Assembly (NCBI GenBank): GCA_963814805.1 | Contig: CAWFER010000001.1 | Span: forward strand, 124,001 to 188,000 | Length of the DNA stretch: 64,000 nt | Source of the DNA: AP-15 sp963814805 | GTDB lineage: Bacteria; Pseudomonadota; Alphaproteobacteria; ATCC43930; CGMCC-115725 | Reading direction: 5' to 3' | Shown: one piece after another, positions 19,914-28,426 of the stretch | Layout: each line of letters begins with the position of its first letter | How positions within the stretch are numbered: the first letter of the stretch is position 1 | The notes under the pieces: model-generated | What the model was told of the DNA's origin: nothing | What the model saw: the letters and a program-made list of their open reading frames with translations, nothing else | Database searches by the model: none | Made by a program: the position numbers and the translations under genes

Positions 19914-20119
19914 ATGAACATCATCGGCGAGAGTTTTCCAAGAGCTCGTCGGCATGTTCGTCGCCGATGCCGGGTCACCCTGGCTACTCTTTCCTGCGGG
20001 CGGCGGTTGCCGCCCTGGTCGGGATATTGCGGGTCGGGCTGCGGGTCGGCGGCGGCAGTCTCGTTCTCGGCTGTCTAGCCATGCTGGTCGAAGCGGCAGC
20101 CGAGAAGCAAGAAGGGTGA
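19914..20119 (+). pseudogene. Small membrane protein downstream of the COG4280 gene, frame-shifted
   Basis: The ATG at 19914 begins MNIIGE; a neighbouring frame continues FQELVGMFVADAG, and a third gives a hydrophobic stretch SFLRAAVAALVGILRVGLRVG ending at LVEAAAEKQEG with a TGA near 20119. Together these form a protein of about 68 residues with a single long membrane segment. At least two one-base shifts are needed. It starts 4 bases after the COG4280 stop, so the pair is probably an operon. Function unknown. Confidence 0.5.
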
Positions 20120-20230
20120 GCCATCGATGATCGACGGCTCCAAGCGGGAAAGCGTGGCCTTTGCCGGAGAAGACAGGGCTCCGGCCCGTCCCCGGCCCCG
20201 CAGAGCATTGCCGGGCCGGGTGGAGCGGGC

Positions 20231-21068
20231 TCAGTTCGGGTGGAAGACGAGGGTGCGCAATTCGATGCTTTCGCGCGGGAAGGCGTCGGGCGGGGTGGTC
20301 GGGTCGGTGAACGAGGAGTGCGGCATAAACCGCGCGCGGCCATCGGTTTTGGTGTCGGCGATCTTGAGCAGCAGCGCCTGGTCGCGCCGCATCTGCGGCA
20401 CGTAGTACCATTGATGCGCCGGGTTCCACGTCACGAATAAGTCTCGCCGACCCGGTCGCGATAGACCAGGTCCGACGGCACCAGATCCTTCTGGTCCACT
20501 GTGCGCGCATCGCACACCGCGAGCGGCGCGTCTTGCAACGGGCCGCGGATCGGGCGCCACAAATTGATCACCTGGACCCGCCCTTTCAGCAATTCCTCGG
20601 CCTCGTCGCCCATCAGGTCGCGAACCCGTTGCGGGCCGGAGCGGGCGGTGTGGTCGACATGGACGCGGGTTGCCGGCTGGCGCGGACCGCCGGCCGAGCG
20701 GTCGGTGTGGCCCGGCACGCGGCGGCGCTGCAGATGGTCGAAGATGAAGACGCGGCTGGCGCCGGTCTGCTCCGCGATAAAGCGCTCGGCCTCCGGGTAG
20801 TAGACCCGGCGCACCTCGTCATCATCCCAGAAGTCGCGCACCGCGGTGTTTTGCTCGACCAGGGCAAAGCCCTGGCGGTCGAGCTCGATTTCCGAGGCGA
20901 CCGGCCGCATGTCGCGGATATGAACTCGGTGCGGCTCGTGCGTCATGTTGGAGCGGTGCTCGCCGGGCGCCGTCTCATAGGCGTAGTAGCGCGGGCGCTC
21001 GGTCATCGGCGCGAGATAGTTCAGTTCGCCCTCGACATAGGGCAGGCGGCAAAATTGGTCATCGTTCG
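20231..21068 (-). pseudogene. CmcJ/AsaB-like oxidoreductase, two frame breaks
   Basis: Resembles the CmcJ/NvfI (GA4 desaturase/AsaB) family, proteins related to Fe(II)/2-oxoglutarate hydroxylases in fungal and bacterial secondary metabolism. Conserved stretches are YYPEAERFIAEQTGASRVFI, FDHLQRRR, a His-containing HVDHTARSGPQR, NLWRPIRGPLQDAPLAVCD, and WNPAHQWYYVPQMRRDQALL with MPHSSFTDP at the end. GGAGG precedes the ATG at 21068 (MTNFAA); the frame changes almost at once, near 21050, to LPYVEGELNYLAP. It changes again near 20436, where an early TGA follows GETYS. The metal site His/Asp set (HVDH) is kept. Substrate unknown. Confidence 0.7.
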
Positions 21069-21325
21069 ATCCTCCGTGGGGGTGTCAGATTGCGGGTCGA
21101 CCGGTCAAAAAAGCCAGAGCGAGTCAAAAGCACAGGAATTTGCGCCATTCCGGCGAATGTTGGAACTCTTTGATAGGTGCGGCGCCGGGGAACCGGGGCC
21201 GATCGAAGAACCAAGGTGCGGATCGCGTCGCGGACGGCGGAGAGCGCGCCCATCGCCCACTTGCCGGATGCCGCCGCCGTTCCCGACACCCATCCGCCGG
21301 TCACTTCGCTCCCCGGAGGCATCAC
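21059..21325 (-). CDS. Short hypothetical ORF
   Basis: An 88-codon frame whose possible ATGs fall at the end of the DUF1127 gene and whose stop overlaps the start of the CmcJ-like gene. It begins MMPPGSEVTGGWVSGTAAA and has a weakly amphipathic basic middle. It might be a further DUF1127-type peptide or a chance frame; no domain is recognised. Confidence 0.3.
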   Translation of the reverse strand: MMPPGSEVTGGWVSGTAAASGKWAMGALSAVRDAIRTLVLRSAPVPRRRTYQRVPTFAGMAQIPVLLTRSGFFDRSTRNLTPPRRIER

Positions 21326-21557
21326 TCCCTCCAGAACGGCTTGTTGGCGAGAAACTCGGCATCGGCTCGGCTGATGCCGATATCGGCGAGCATCCTGTCG
21401 TTGAGGGCGCCGAGACTGGCGCGGTCACGGGCGCGCCGGCACCAGTCGCGTGACATTGCCAATATCCGTCGCGCACCAGCGCCCGCCCGTTGCCGCGCGG
21501 AGCCCTCGGGCACCCGGCGAACTGTTCGCGCGCCGCTTCGAGTGGGATCGCGGTCAT
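21322..21557 (-). pseudogene. DUF1127 small protein (one frame break)
   Basis: A second DUF1127 protein. AGGAGA precedes the ATG at 21557 (MTAIPLEAAREQF). After about 15 residues the frame must move by one base (near 21510) to continue PEGSARQRAGAG and then the DUF1127 core RDRASLGALNDRMLADIGIS, ending ANKPFWRE. Without the shift the core would have to start at an internal Met. It is divergent from the LysR gene. Function unknown. Confidence 0.6.
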
Positions 21558-21680
21558 ATGAAATCTCCTAAACTCAGAGTTTATACCGACATACCGGTCG
21601 AGATCTTGCCCGCCGTGCAGATAGGAGGTATGGACTGCTCCCACAAACGAAAGTTTTTCAGGAACTAATTAGATTTACTC

Positions 21681-22620
21681 ATGTCTGACAATGGCCGTCT
21701 GCCGCCGCTTGGGGCGCTGCGCGCCTTTGAGGCGGCGGCGCGCCACATGAGCTTCAGCAAAGCCGCCGAAGAGCTGTTCGTCACCCCCGCGGCGATCAGC
21801 CATCAGATTCACGCCCTGGAGCAGGATCTCGGGGTCAGGCTGTTTCATCGCCTCAGCCGGTCGGTCGAGCTGACCGCGTCGGCGCGGGTGCTGTTGCCCG
21901 GCCTGTCCGAGGCGTTCTCCGGAATACAGTCGTCGGTCAGGCGCTTGCGGGCGCACAACGATACCGGGACCTTGACCGTGACCGCGTCGCCCTCGTTCGC
22001 CGCCAAATGGCTGGTGCTGCGCCTGCATCGGTTTCAGCAGATATGCGCCGAGGTCGATGTGCGGATTTCCGCCACCGACGAGGTCGTCGACTTGACCAAG
22101 GGCGATTTCGACATCGCCATCCGCTATGGGACCGGGCATTACCCCGGGCTCGAGGTCGAGAAGCTGTTTACCAACGAGGTGTTTCCGGCATGCAGCCCGC
22201 AGTTGCTCGCGGCCGGGCCGCCGTTGCGCACCCCGGAGGACCTGCGCCACCACGCGCTGATTCATGATCAAGCGATCGAGCGCGATCCGTTGGTGCCGAC
22301 CTGGCCGATGTGGCTCAAGGCCGCCGGCGTCAAGGATGTGCAGGCGACCGCCGGGCTCAGCTTCAACAACATGCACCTGGCGCTCGATGCGGCGATCGCC
22401 GGCCATGGCGTGGTGTTGGCCTACAGCACGATCGCCGCCGCCGATCTCGCCGCCGGGCGGCTGGTGCGGCTGTTCTCGTTGGCGCTGCCCGACCAGTTCG
22501 CCTATTACATCGTCACCGCACCGGGCGCGCTCGAGCGGCCCAAGAATTCGGGCGTTCCGCAAATGGCTGCGCGAGGAGGCCGACCGGCGGCCGGAGGCGG
22601 CAGCGTCATCACCGGAATGA
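21681..22620 (+). CDS. LysR-family transcriptional regulator (GcvA-like), one frame break near the C-terminus
   Basis: A DNA-binding regulator of about 313 residues. The winged HTH is PPLGALRAFEAAARHMSF to TPAAISHQIHALEQDLGVRL (about residues 9-58), followed by FHRLSRSVELT and the substrate-binding domain (GTLTVTASPSFAAKWLVLRL, GDFDIAIRYGTGHYPGLEV). The GcvA-like subgroup is suggested by SFAAKWLVPRL-type wording. Past ALERPK, near 22545, the frame should shift to read IRAFRKWLREEAD and stop at 22620; without the shift it runs to 22862 through unrelated sequence. The ligand is unknown. It is divergent from the DUF1127 gene. Confidence 0.82.
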
Positions 22621-22665
22621 GCGCCATCCGACGGCCACTGGCGAATTCCTACACGCCGGCAGGGC

Positions 22666-23346
22666 TCACAGCAGAGCGGCTTGGCGGCGGTCACCTACCG
22701 CAGTGCGCCGGCAGCCGAACACTCCCAGCGCGAGCAAGGCCGCGCCGAGCAGCGAGAGCGATGCGGGCTCGGGCGCGTCGACAATCGCGGCATCGATGCT
22801 CGTCAGGCTGTTCGGGCCCGCGGTTATCGTCAGGATCTCGGTCAGGGAGTAAGGTCCGGTAATCGGCGGTACCAAGTCAAGGCTTGCTTGATTGTCGGAT
22901 AAGCCGCTGGACAGCAGCGTACCCGTGCCAAATTGGGTGTTCGCCGTATCGTAATAGGTCGTCATCTGCGCGCTGCTGTTCGAATAGATGCCGGTGATGC
23001 TGCTCAGGAATTCCTTGGCGGAGGTGGCGGTGGTGAAATTGGTCTCGGTCAGCGAAACCGTCAGGATGCCGCCCGACGTGCCGGTGGTCAGATCGAGCGA
23101 CGTCAGATCGAGGATGGGGTCCGACGCCGCTCCTACCGCCGGGAACCCGGCGCCGATATCGATACTGGTGGTGAAATTGCCGATGGTCCCGGAATAGGAC
23201 GCAGTTCCGGGGCTTCCGGAATCATTGGCCGCGCCGGTGTTGACGCCATCCGTGGCCGACAGAAAGATCTCTGCGCGAGCCTGGGATGCATGTCCCGCGG
23301 CGATGGCCAATGCTGCGATCATCAGCGACTTGCGCAGGATGTTCAT
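22666..23346 (-). CDS. Exported PEP-CTERM protein
   Basis: A 226-residue protein with a Sec signal peptide (MNILRKSLMIAALAIA, cleavage likely after ARA near residue 25), a Ser/Thr/Gly-rich middle, and a PEP-CTERM sorting tail: PEP-ASLSLLGAALLALGVFG followed by CRR. Such tails are cut by exosortase EpsH/XrtA in biofilm-associated export systems. No exosortase or polysaccharide genes are in this window. About 15 residues follow the basic CRR cluster, which is longer than usual. A PEP-CTERM protein in an alphaproteobacterium is not rare. Confidence 0.8.
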   Translation of the reverse strand: MNILRKSLMIAALAIAAGHASQARAEIFLSATDGVNTGAANDSGSPGTASYSGTIGNFTTSIDIGAGFPAVGAASDPILDLTSLDLTTGTSGGILTVSLTETNFTTATSAKEFLSSITGIYSNSSAQMTTYYDTANTQFGTGTLLSSGLSDNQASLDLVPPITGPYSLTEILTITAGPNSLTSIDAAIVDAPEPASLSLLGAALLALGVFGCRRTAVGDRRQAALL

Positions 23347-23642
23347 AACGTTGGTCCTCTTAGTAAATTCTTACGCCGCTGGCGGTCTCTGCCCGCGACG
23401 TACGAATTTACCGAAAGAAAACCCAATTCTTCGACAAAATAGAAGGTTAATAAAGCAAGATTCGTGATTAATTTAACTATGCTTAAGTTTACCGCTGGGG
23501 TGCATTCATCGCCGCTGCCTTACCAGCGGCGGCTGGCCGTTATCCGGATCACGGCATCCAAACCGGGTCAGAACCCCGCTTGCCGCGGATCGGGCGAGCC
23601 GGCGCTTCGCGCGAGCGGCGCCGGAGCTGGCGGCGCGGGGTT

Positions 23643-24428
23643 CTATCCCATCGTCGAGTTGAAAGCGCCGCCATCGAGCAGCAGGTTCTGGCCGACGATG
23701 AAGCCGGACGAAGCGCCGCACAGAAAGGCGCAGGCGTCGCCGAACTCGGCCGGATCGCCGACCCTGCCGGCCGGGTTGGCCTCGCCGCGTTTGGCGAGCA
23801 GCTCTTCGAAGGTGATGTTCTGTCGCCGCGCTTCGTACTCAATGCCCGAACGCAGCCGGTCGGTCAGAAACGGGCCGGGAAGCAAGCCGTTGATCGTCAC
23901 ATTGTATTTGGCGACCTGACGCGCGATGCCGGCGCAGAAGGCGGTGAGGCCGGCGCGTGCGCCGTTGCTCATGCCGAGATTGGCGATCGGCGACTTGACC
24001 GAGCCCGAGGTGATGTTGACGATGCGGCCGAATTTCCGCTCGCACATGCCGTCGATCGTGGCCTTGATCAGCATGATCGGGGTCAGCATGTTGGCGTTGA
24101 CCGCCTTCTGCCAATCCTCGATCGACCACTCGCGGAAATCGCCATGCGGCGGTCCGCCGCAATTGTTGACCAGGATGTCGGGCGCAGGGCAGGCGGCAAG
24201 GGCGGCGGCGCGACCGGCCTCGGTGGAGATGTCGCCGGCGACCGCGGTCACCTTGGCGCCGGTTTCCTTGCGGATCTCCTCGGCGGTCTCTTCCAAGGTC
24301 ACCCGGGTGCGCGCGGTGATCGTCAATTCGACCCCGGCGCGCGCCAGGGCCGTGGCGCAGGCTCGTCCCAGCCCTTTGCTCGCCGCACACACGATGGCCT
24401 TACGGCCGCGAATGCGCAAATCCAGCAT
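23643..24428 (-). CDS. Atypical short-chain dehydrogenase/reductase (BKR-like)
   Basis: A 261-residue Rossmann-fold protein with the overall pattern of 3-oxoacyl reductases: a nucleotide-binding loop AASKGLGRACATALARAG, DIS in the adenine pocket, NNCGGPPHG, and a C-terminal GQNLLLDGG. The catalytic motif is missing. After ITSGSVKSP, the positions that normally hold Tyr and Lys (YxxxK) are Ser and Arg in MSNGARAGL. This matches a known SDR subgroup annotated as BKR-like that lacks the standard tetrad. Activity is therefore uncertain. The frame is intact. Confidence 0.85.
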   Translation of the reverse strand: MLDLRIRGRKAIVCAASKGLGRACATALARAGVELTITARTRVTLEETAEEIRKETGAKVTAVAGDISTEAGRAAALAACPAPDILVNNCGGPPHGDFREWSIEDWQKAVNANMLTPIMLIKATIDGMCERKFGRIVNITSGSVKSPIANLGMSNGARAGLTAFCAGIARQVAKYNVTINGLLPGPFLTDRLRSGIEYEARRQNITFEELLAKRGEANPAGRVGDPAEFGDACAFLCGASSGFIVGQNLLLDGGAFNSTMG

Positions 24429-24492
24429 CCTGTCCTCCCGCCTCTAGATCAGCCCTGCCGCCACGGTGTAGCCTGGATCGTGATCGTGGGCG

Positions 24493-24546
24493 ACCGGAAA
24501 GAATGGTGTCGGTGACCGGAAAGAGCGGGGTCGACAATCGGAAAGA
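24493..24546 (+). repeat. Three direct repeats with a 22-bp period ahead of a small gene
   Basis: The 10-mer A(C/T)CGGAAAGA occurs at 24493-24502, 24515-24524 and 24537-24546, exactly 22 bp apart (two helical turns), ending one base before the ATG of the next small gene. Flanking bases are partly repeated too (GAATGG after copies 1 and 3). The phasing suggests a protein-binding array; otherwise a short tandem duplication. Confidence 0.65.
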
Positions 24547-24783
24547 ATGGCGCGAAAGGCGGCTGCGATGAAGCTGACCCTGACCCTTGATCCGGCGCCG
24601 GCCGGCGTGTGCGCGAGCCTGATCGAAGAATGGGAGGACAATGGCGGCACGGCGAAGATGGCGCCGATGATCCGCCACTTCGACACCGACGAGGAGGCGG
24701 TAGTCTGGGCGCGTTCGCTGGCGCGCCGCCGCAGTCTCGGCCAAGTCTATCTGACCGACAACCGAAAGACCAGCCGCCGCTGA
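24547..24783 (+). CDS. Small hypothetical protein
   Basis: A 78-codon frame; a second Met seven codons in (MKLTLTLDPAPAG) is an equally likely start. The product is mixed alpha/beta with an acidic middle (EEWEDNGG) and a basic end (ARSLARRRSLGQVYL). No family recognised. It is placed directly after the 22-bp repeat array and convergent with the lipoprotein gene. Confidence 0.5.
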   Translation: MARKAAAMKLTLTLDPAPAGVCASLIEEWEDNGGTAKMAPMIRHFDTDEEAVVWARSLARRRSLGQVYLTDNRKTSRR

Positions 24784-24820
24784 GCCGGGCGCCGCCCGAT
24801 CGGGCGGCGCGGGGCGATGC

Positions 24821-25357
24821 TCAGTAGGGCGGTGCTGCGTACCCCGGCGGGGGATAGCCGGGCGGACCGCCATAAGGCTGCGGCGGTGCATAGCGCGGCT
24901 GTCCGGCAAACGGCGGGGCGCCCGGCGGCGGCGCGAAGCCAGGCACCTGATTGCCGTGCGCCTGCATGCACTCGCCGTAGATGACGTCGTATTGCTGCTG
25001 GAGCGACATCTGCGCGTAGGCCGAACTGTTGGCGCCCACCACCGTGCCGAAACCGGCGCCCGAGGCGGCGCCGATCGCAGCGCCCCGGCCGCCGCCGATC
25101 GCGGCGCCGAGGCCGGCCCCGAGCGCGGTGCCGATGATCGCGGTGCCGACTGCCTGGTTGTTGGCGGCAGCGGCCGCAGGAGCGGTTTGCGAGGCGGCGT
25201 ATTGACCGCAGAAATTCTGATCGGCGGCAAAGGCGGCGAACGATTTTCCGGGTCCGGGTGCGACCGGGATCGTCGGTCCTGGCGGCGGGGCGACACAGGC
25301 GGCCAAGGAGACTAGCAGCGCCAGGGCGCCGGCAGCGCGCGGATCGATACGCTTCAT
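24821..25357 (-). CDS. Lipoprotein with glycine-zipper segment
   Basis: A 178-residue envelope protein. The signal ends in the lipobox LAAC, so the mature N-terminus would be an acylated Cys near residue 21. The middle carries a Gly-zipper: IGTALGAGLGAAIGGGRGAA followed by IGAASGAGFGTVVG, as in 2TM/OmpA-like outer-membrane lipoproteins. The C-terminus is Pro/Gly/Tyr rich. The frame is open to 25438, but MKRIDPRAAG at 25357 with AGGTCG ahead is the natural start. The role is probably envelope structure or stress response. The Q-Y-x-x-x-Y-x-x-C pattern near residue 118 (QQQYDVIYGEC) is typical of this group. Confidence 0.78.
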   Translation of the reverse strand: MKRIDPRAAGALALLVSLAACVAPPPGPTIPVAPGPGKSFAAFAADQNFCGQYAASQTAPAAAAANNQAVGTAIIGTALGAGLGAAIGGGRGAAIGAASGAGFGTVVGANSSAYAQMSLQQQYDVIYGECMQAHGNQVPGFAPPPGAPPFAGQPRYAPPQPYGGPPGYPPPGYAAPPY

Positions 25358-25479
25358 GTTCGCGACCTGTTCGGTTAAACTCGAACGATCTTGCGGCGGC
25401 GGGTTGTTCCAGGCAAGCGCTAACAGCGCCTCCCGCAATTCAATCGCACACCTCTCGTCGCGATGATGGCCGAGCCGTC

Positions 25480-26500
25480 CTAAGGGCGGGTGAATTGCGG
25501 CATGATTTCGCGGGCAAATGTTCTGAGCGACGCGCGCGAGCCGCCGACATCGATGACCATCACGTATTCGACGCCGCCCGCCTGTAGTCGTTTGAGCCGG
25601 CCGACGATTTCTTCGGGCGTGCCGATCAGCGCGTCGGTCTCGGTGGCCCGGCGCATGTCTTCGACCGACATCGCGCGGCGCGGGCGGCCGATCATCGGGG
25701 ATTCGCCCGTCGGCGACAGCGACAGTTGCTGCACGTTGCGCATAAAGGTCATGCGCAATTCGTGCGCCGCCTCGCGCTCGGCCGGGGACATCGCGATATG
25801 CAATGCCCGGGTCAACCCGACACTCATCGGGTCGAATTGCCGGCCCTGCGCCTCAATCGCTTTGCGGTAGATCGCGATATTCTCGGCGACGAGACTCGGG
25901 GCTGCCGGCTTGGCCCAGCAGCAGGTTGAACCCGTCCTCGGCGGCCTTGCGGACCGAGGGTGCGCTCTGGGCGCCGATCCATAGCGGCGGATGCGGCTTT
26001 TGCACCGGGACGGGCTCGATGACGACGTCCTGGTAATGCCAGCGCTTGCCGTGATGCGAAAAGCGGCGTTTCGTCGTCCACGCCTTGCGCAGAAATTCGA
26101 CCGCCTCGTCGTAGCGCTCCTGGGCTTCCTCCATCGGCATGCAGAAGCCGTGGAACTCGCCCCAGCGATAGCCTTTGCCGATGCCGAGATCGAGACGCCC
26201 ATTGGACAGCAGGTCCAATGTCGCCGCCTGCTCGGCGAGCAGGGCCGGGTTGTGCCACGGCAACACCAGGACGGCGGTGCCGAGCCTGATGCGCGAGGTT
26301 TTTGCGGCCAGATAGGTCAGAAAGCTCAGGGTCGCCGAGATCTGGCCGAACCCGGTAAAATGGTGCTCGACCAGAAAGACGCTGTGAAAACCGAGCATCT
26401 CGGCTTCACAGATATAGTCGATGTAATCGGTGTAGATCCGGCTGTCGCTGGCCTGCTCGCCGATCTCGGTGCGCGCGCCGCCGAACAATCCGAAACGCAT
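25480..26500 (-). CDS. Luciferase-like (LLM) flavin-dependent monooxygenase, one frame break
   Basis: A TIM-barrel oxidoreductase of the bacterial luciferase family using FMN or F420. N-terminal half: MRFGLFGGARTEIG, FLVEHHFTGFG, RIRLGTAVLVLPWHNPALLA, GRLDLGIGKGY. The C-terminal half in another frame contains LVAENIAIYRKAIEAQG and GTPEEIVGRLKRLQAGGVEY, ending PQFTRP at 25480. One base must be skipped near 25905 (after LLGQAG). The full product is about 340 residues, a normal length. The partner reductase and substrate are unknown. A methyltransferase gene lies just upstream on the same strand. Confidence 0.8.
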
Positions 26501-26524
26501 GATGCACTCCTTATATGCTGCTGC

Positions 26525-27082
26525 TCAACGGGGTTGTTCCGGGAGCCGGCCCGGAGGGCCGGCCACGGCGGCGAGGCGTTGGATCGCCGCGGGCCGCGGC
26601 GCGCCGACGAAGCCTTGCTCGAAGGCGACGATCGTGAGGCTGGAAAAGGCCGCGAGCAACTCGGCCGGCCGCAACAGAAAATCCGGATTGCGTGGATGTC
26701 CCAGGCGTTCGTTGCCGACGGCGAAAGTCTCATAGATCAGAACCCCGCCAGGGGCGAGCGCCTGGCCGATCGCGGGCAGCAGCGGGCGATAGAGGTAGTT
26801 GGCGACGACGATGCCGTCATAGCCGCCGCCGAGCGGCCAACTGGGCGCGGATTCGAGGTCGAGCTCGACGATTTCACAACCGGGTTGGGCGAAGGGGATT
26901 AGCGTCGAAGCATCGCGATCGGCGGCGCGGACGGCAAAGCCGCGGTCGCGCAGCAGCCGGACGTGACGCCCGGCGCCAGCCGCAAGGTCGAGCACCAGCC
27001 CGCCTGGTCGGACCAGCGTCAAGAACCGCGCGACCCAGCCCGAGGGCGCTGCCGAGGTTTTGGATTGAGCAGGATCTTCCAA
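26525..27082 (-). CDS. Class I SAM-dependent methyltransferase
   Basis: A 185-residue methyltransferase of unknown substrate. Motif I is LVLDLAAGAGRHVRLLRDRG (about residues 29-48), followed by a DRDA acidic loop for the ribose, and GGGYDGIVVANYLYRPLLP (motif IV). Close relatives are annotated as tellurite-resistance TehB-like or unknown methyltransferases. The start at 27082 (MEDPAQSK) overlaps no gene; DUF1178 is divergent. The frame is intact. Confidence 0.8.
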   Translation of the reverse strand: MEDPAQSKTSAAPSGWVARFLTLVRPGGLVLDLAAGAGRHVRLLRDRGFAVRAADRDASTLIPFAQPGCEIVELDLESAPSWPLGGGYDGIVVANYLYRPLLPAIGQALAPGGVLIYETFAVGNERLGHPRNPDFLLRPAELLAAFSSLTIVAFEQGFVGAPRPAAIQRLAAVAGPPGRLPEQPR

Positions 27083-27150
27083 TGCTGTCGTCCCAGAATT
27101 GCAGGAAGTTGGGATGCCGGTGTAAAACGATCGGCGAGGAGGTCGGCTCG

Positions 27151-27561
27151 ATGATTTTGTTCGCTTTGCGCTGCGCCCGCGACCACGAGTTCGAGGGATG
27201 GTTCCGTGATGGCGACGGGTTTGAGGCGCAGCACGCGGCGGGCGAGATCGCCTGCCCTTATTGCGGCGACACCTCGGTCGAGAAAGCGGTGATGGCGCCC
27301 CGGCTCGGCCGCTCGCGCGAGACGTCGCCGCCGGTGGCGCTGGCCCAGATGCGCAAGGCGCTGATCGAGATGCGGCGGCAGGTCGAAACTCATTGCGATT
27401 ACGTCGGCAGCCGGTTTGCCGAGGAAGCGCGGCGCATTCATTACGGCGAGACCGATCCGCGCGGCATTTACGGCGAAGCGAGCGAGGCCGAGTCGCATCA
27501 GTTGGCCGATGAGGGGATCAGCTTTGGACAAATCCCGTGGATCCCGCCCAGTGATAACTGA
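27151..27561 (+). CDS. DUF1178 zinc-ribbon-like protein
   Basis: A 136-residue protein that begins MILFALRCARDHEFEGWF, with the CPYCG pair following, the constant features of DUF1178. The ending RIHYGETDPRGIYGEA-E and EGISFGQIPWIP is also family-typical. GGAGG lies 9 bases before ATG 27151, which sets the start. Function unknown; the family is nearly universal in alphaproteobacteria and may bind a metal through its Cys residues. Convergent with ubiG. Confidence 0.9.
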   Translation: MILFALRCARDHEFEGWFRDGDGFEAQHAAGEIACPYCGDTSVEKAVMAPRLGRSRETSPPVALAQMRKALIEMRRQVETHCDYVGSRFAEEARRIHYGETDPRGIYGEASEAESHQLADEGISFGQIPWIPPSDN

Positions 27562-27578
27562 CGAAGCGGGCAGACGGC

Positions 27579-28319
27579 TCACTGCCGCACTGCCATGAGC
27601 ATATAGTTGACCCCAATATCCGGTGACAACATCCACTCCCCGCCGCCCGGATCGTAGCTGACCCCGGCGACCTCGGTGGTTCGCAGATGGTTTCGGCGCA
27701 GACCGAGGATCAATTCGGAAGGGCGCGAGAATCTGCGCCAGTCGTGGGTCCCGCGCGGCAGCCAGCGTAGAATGTATTCGGCGCCGACGATCGCCAGGGC
27801 GAAGGATCGAGCGGTGCGGTTGAGGGTCGCGGCGATGACCGCCCCGCCAGGCGCCGCCAGCAACCCGAGCGCTCGCCAAAAGGCTTCGCGATCGGCGCTG
27901 TGCTCGATCACCTCGAGCGCCAGCACCGCATCGAAACGCTCGCCGGCCTCGACGATCGCTTCGGCGGCGGCGAGGCGATAGTCGATTTCGAGACCGGCGC
28001 TTTGCGCGTGCGCCCGCGCCGCCTCGATCGCTTCGGCGCCCGCGTCGACGGCGGTCACCCTAAAGCCGAGGCGCGCCATCGGCTCGGCGACGAGGCCGCC
28101 GCCGCACCCAATGTCGAGCAGGGTCAGCCCGGTAAACGGCCGCAGGAGAGCGGGATCGCGGCGGAAATGCGCCAGCAGCCGAGAGCGGATGAAACCAAGT
28201 CGGATCGGATTGAGCCGGTGCAACGCGCGGAAGCTGCCCTCGGGGTCCCACCACGCATCGGCTTGCGCGGCAAAGCGCACGAGTTCCCTGTCGTCGACCG
28301 TGGGGCCGCTCGCAGACAC
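27579..28319 (-). CDS. ubiG: Ubiquinone biosynthesis O-methyltransferase UbiG
   Basis: Performs both O-methylations of ubiquinone synthesis (on the polyprenyl-catechol and on 3-demethylubiquinol). 246 residues with the family N-terminus ELVRFAAQADAWWDPEGSF and FRALHRLNPIRLGFI, motif I LDIGCGGGLVAEPMARLG, TAVDAG, and the membrane-association helix region FALAIVGAEYILRWLPRGTH. The end GVNYMLMAVR fits. It is divergent from lysC with about 107 bases between, the usual alphaproteobacterial arrangement. Confidence 0.93.
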   Translation of the reverse strand: MSASGPTVDDRELVRFAAQADAWWDPEGSFRALHRLNPIRLGFIRSRLLAHFRRDPALLRPFTGLTLLDIGCGGGLVAEPMARLGFRVTAVDAGAEAIEAARAHAQSAGLEIDYRLAAAEAIVEAGERFDAVLALEVIEHSADREAFWRALGLLAAPGGAVIAATLNRTARSFALAIVGAEYILRWLPRGTHDWRRFSRPSELILGLRRNHLRTTEVAGVSYDPGGGEWMLSPDIGVNYMLMAVRQ

Positions 28320-28426
28320 GGCATGTCCTTCCTCTTCGGCCTTCTGCCGGATGGCTTGATAGCTCAGAAAGGAGTATGTGGTCGAAATCGTAACCCGGCA
28401 ACGGCTCGGACGGTGTTCACAGGGAC

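Noticed and set aside
24493..24546. Possible CRISPR array
   Set aside because: Only three 10-bp units with 12-bp spacing that is itself partly repeated; no leader or cas genes.
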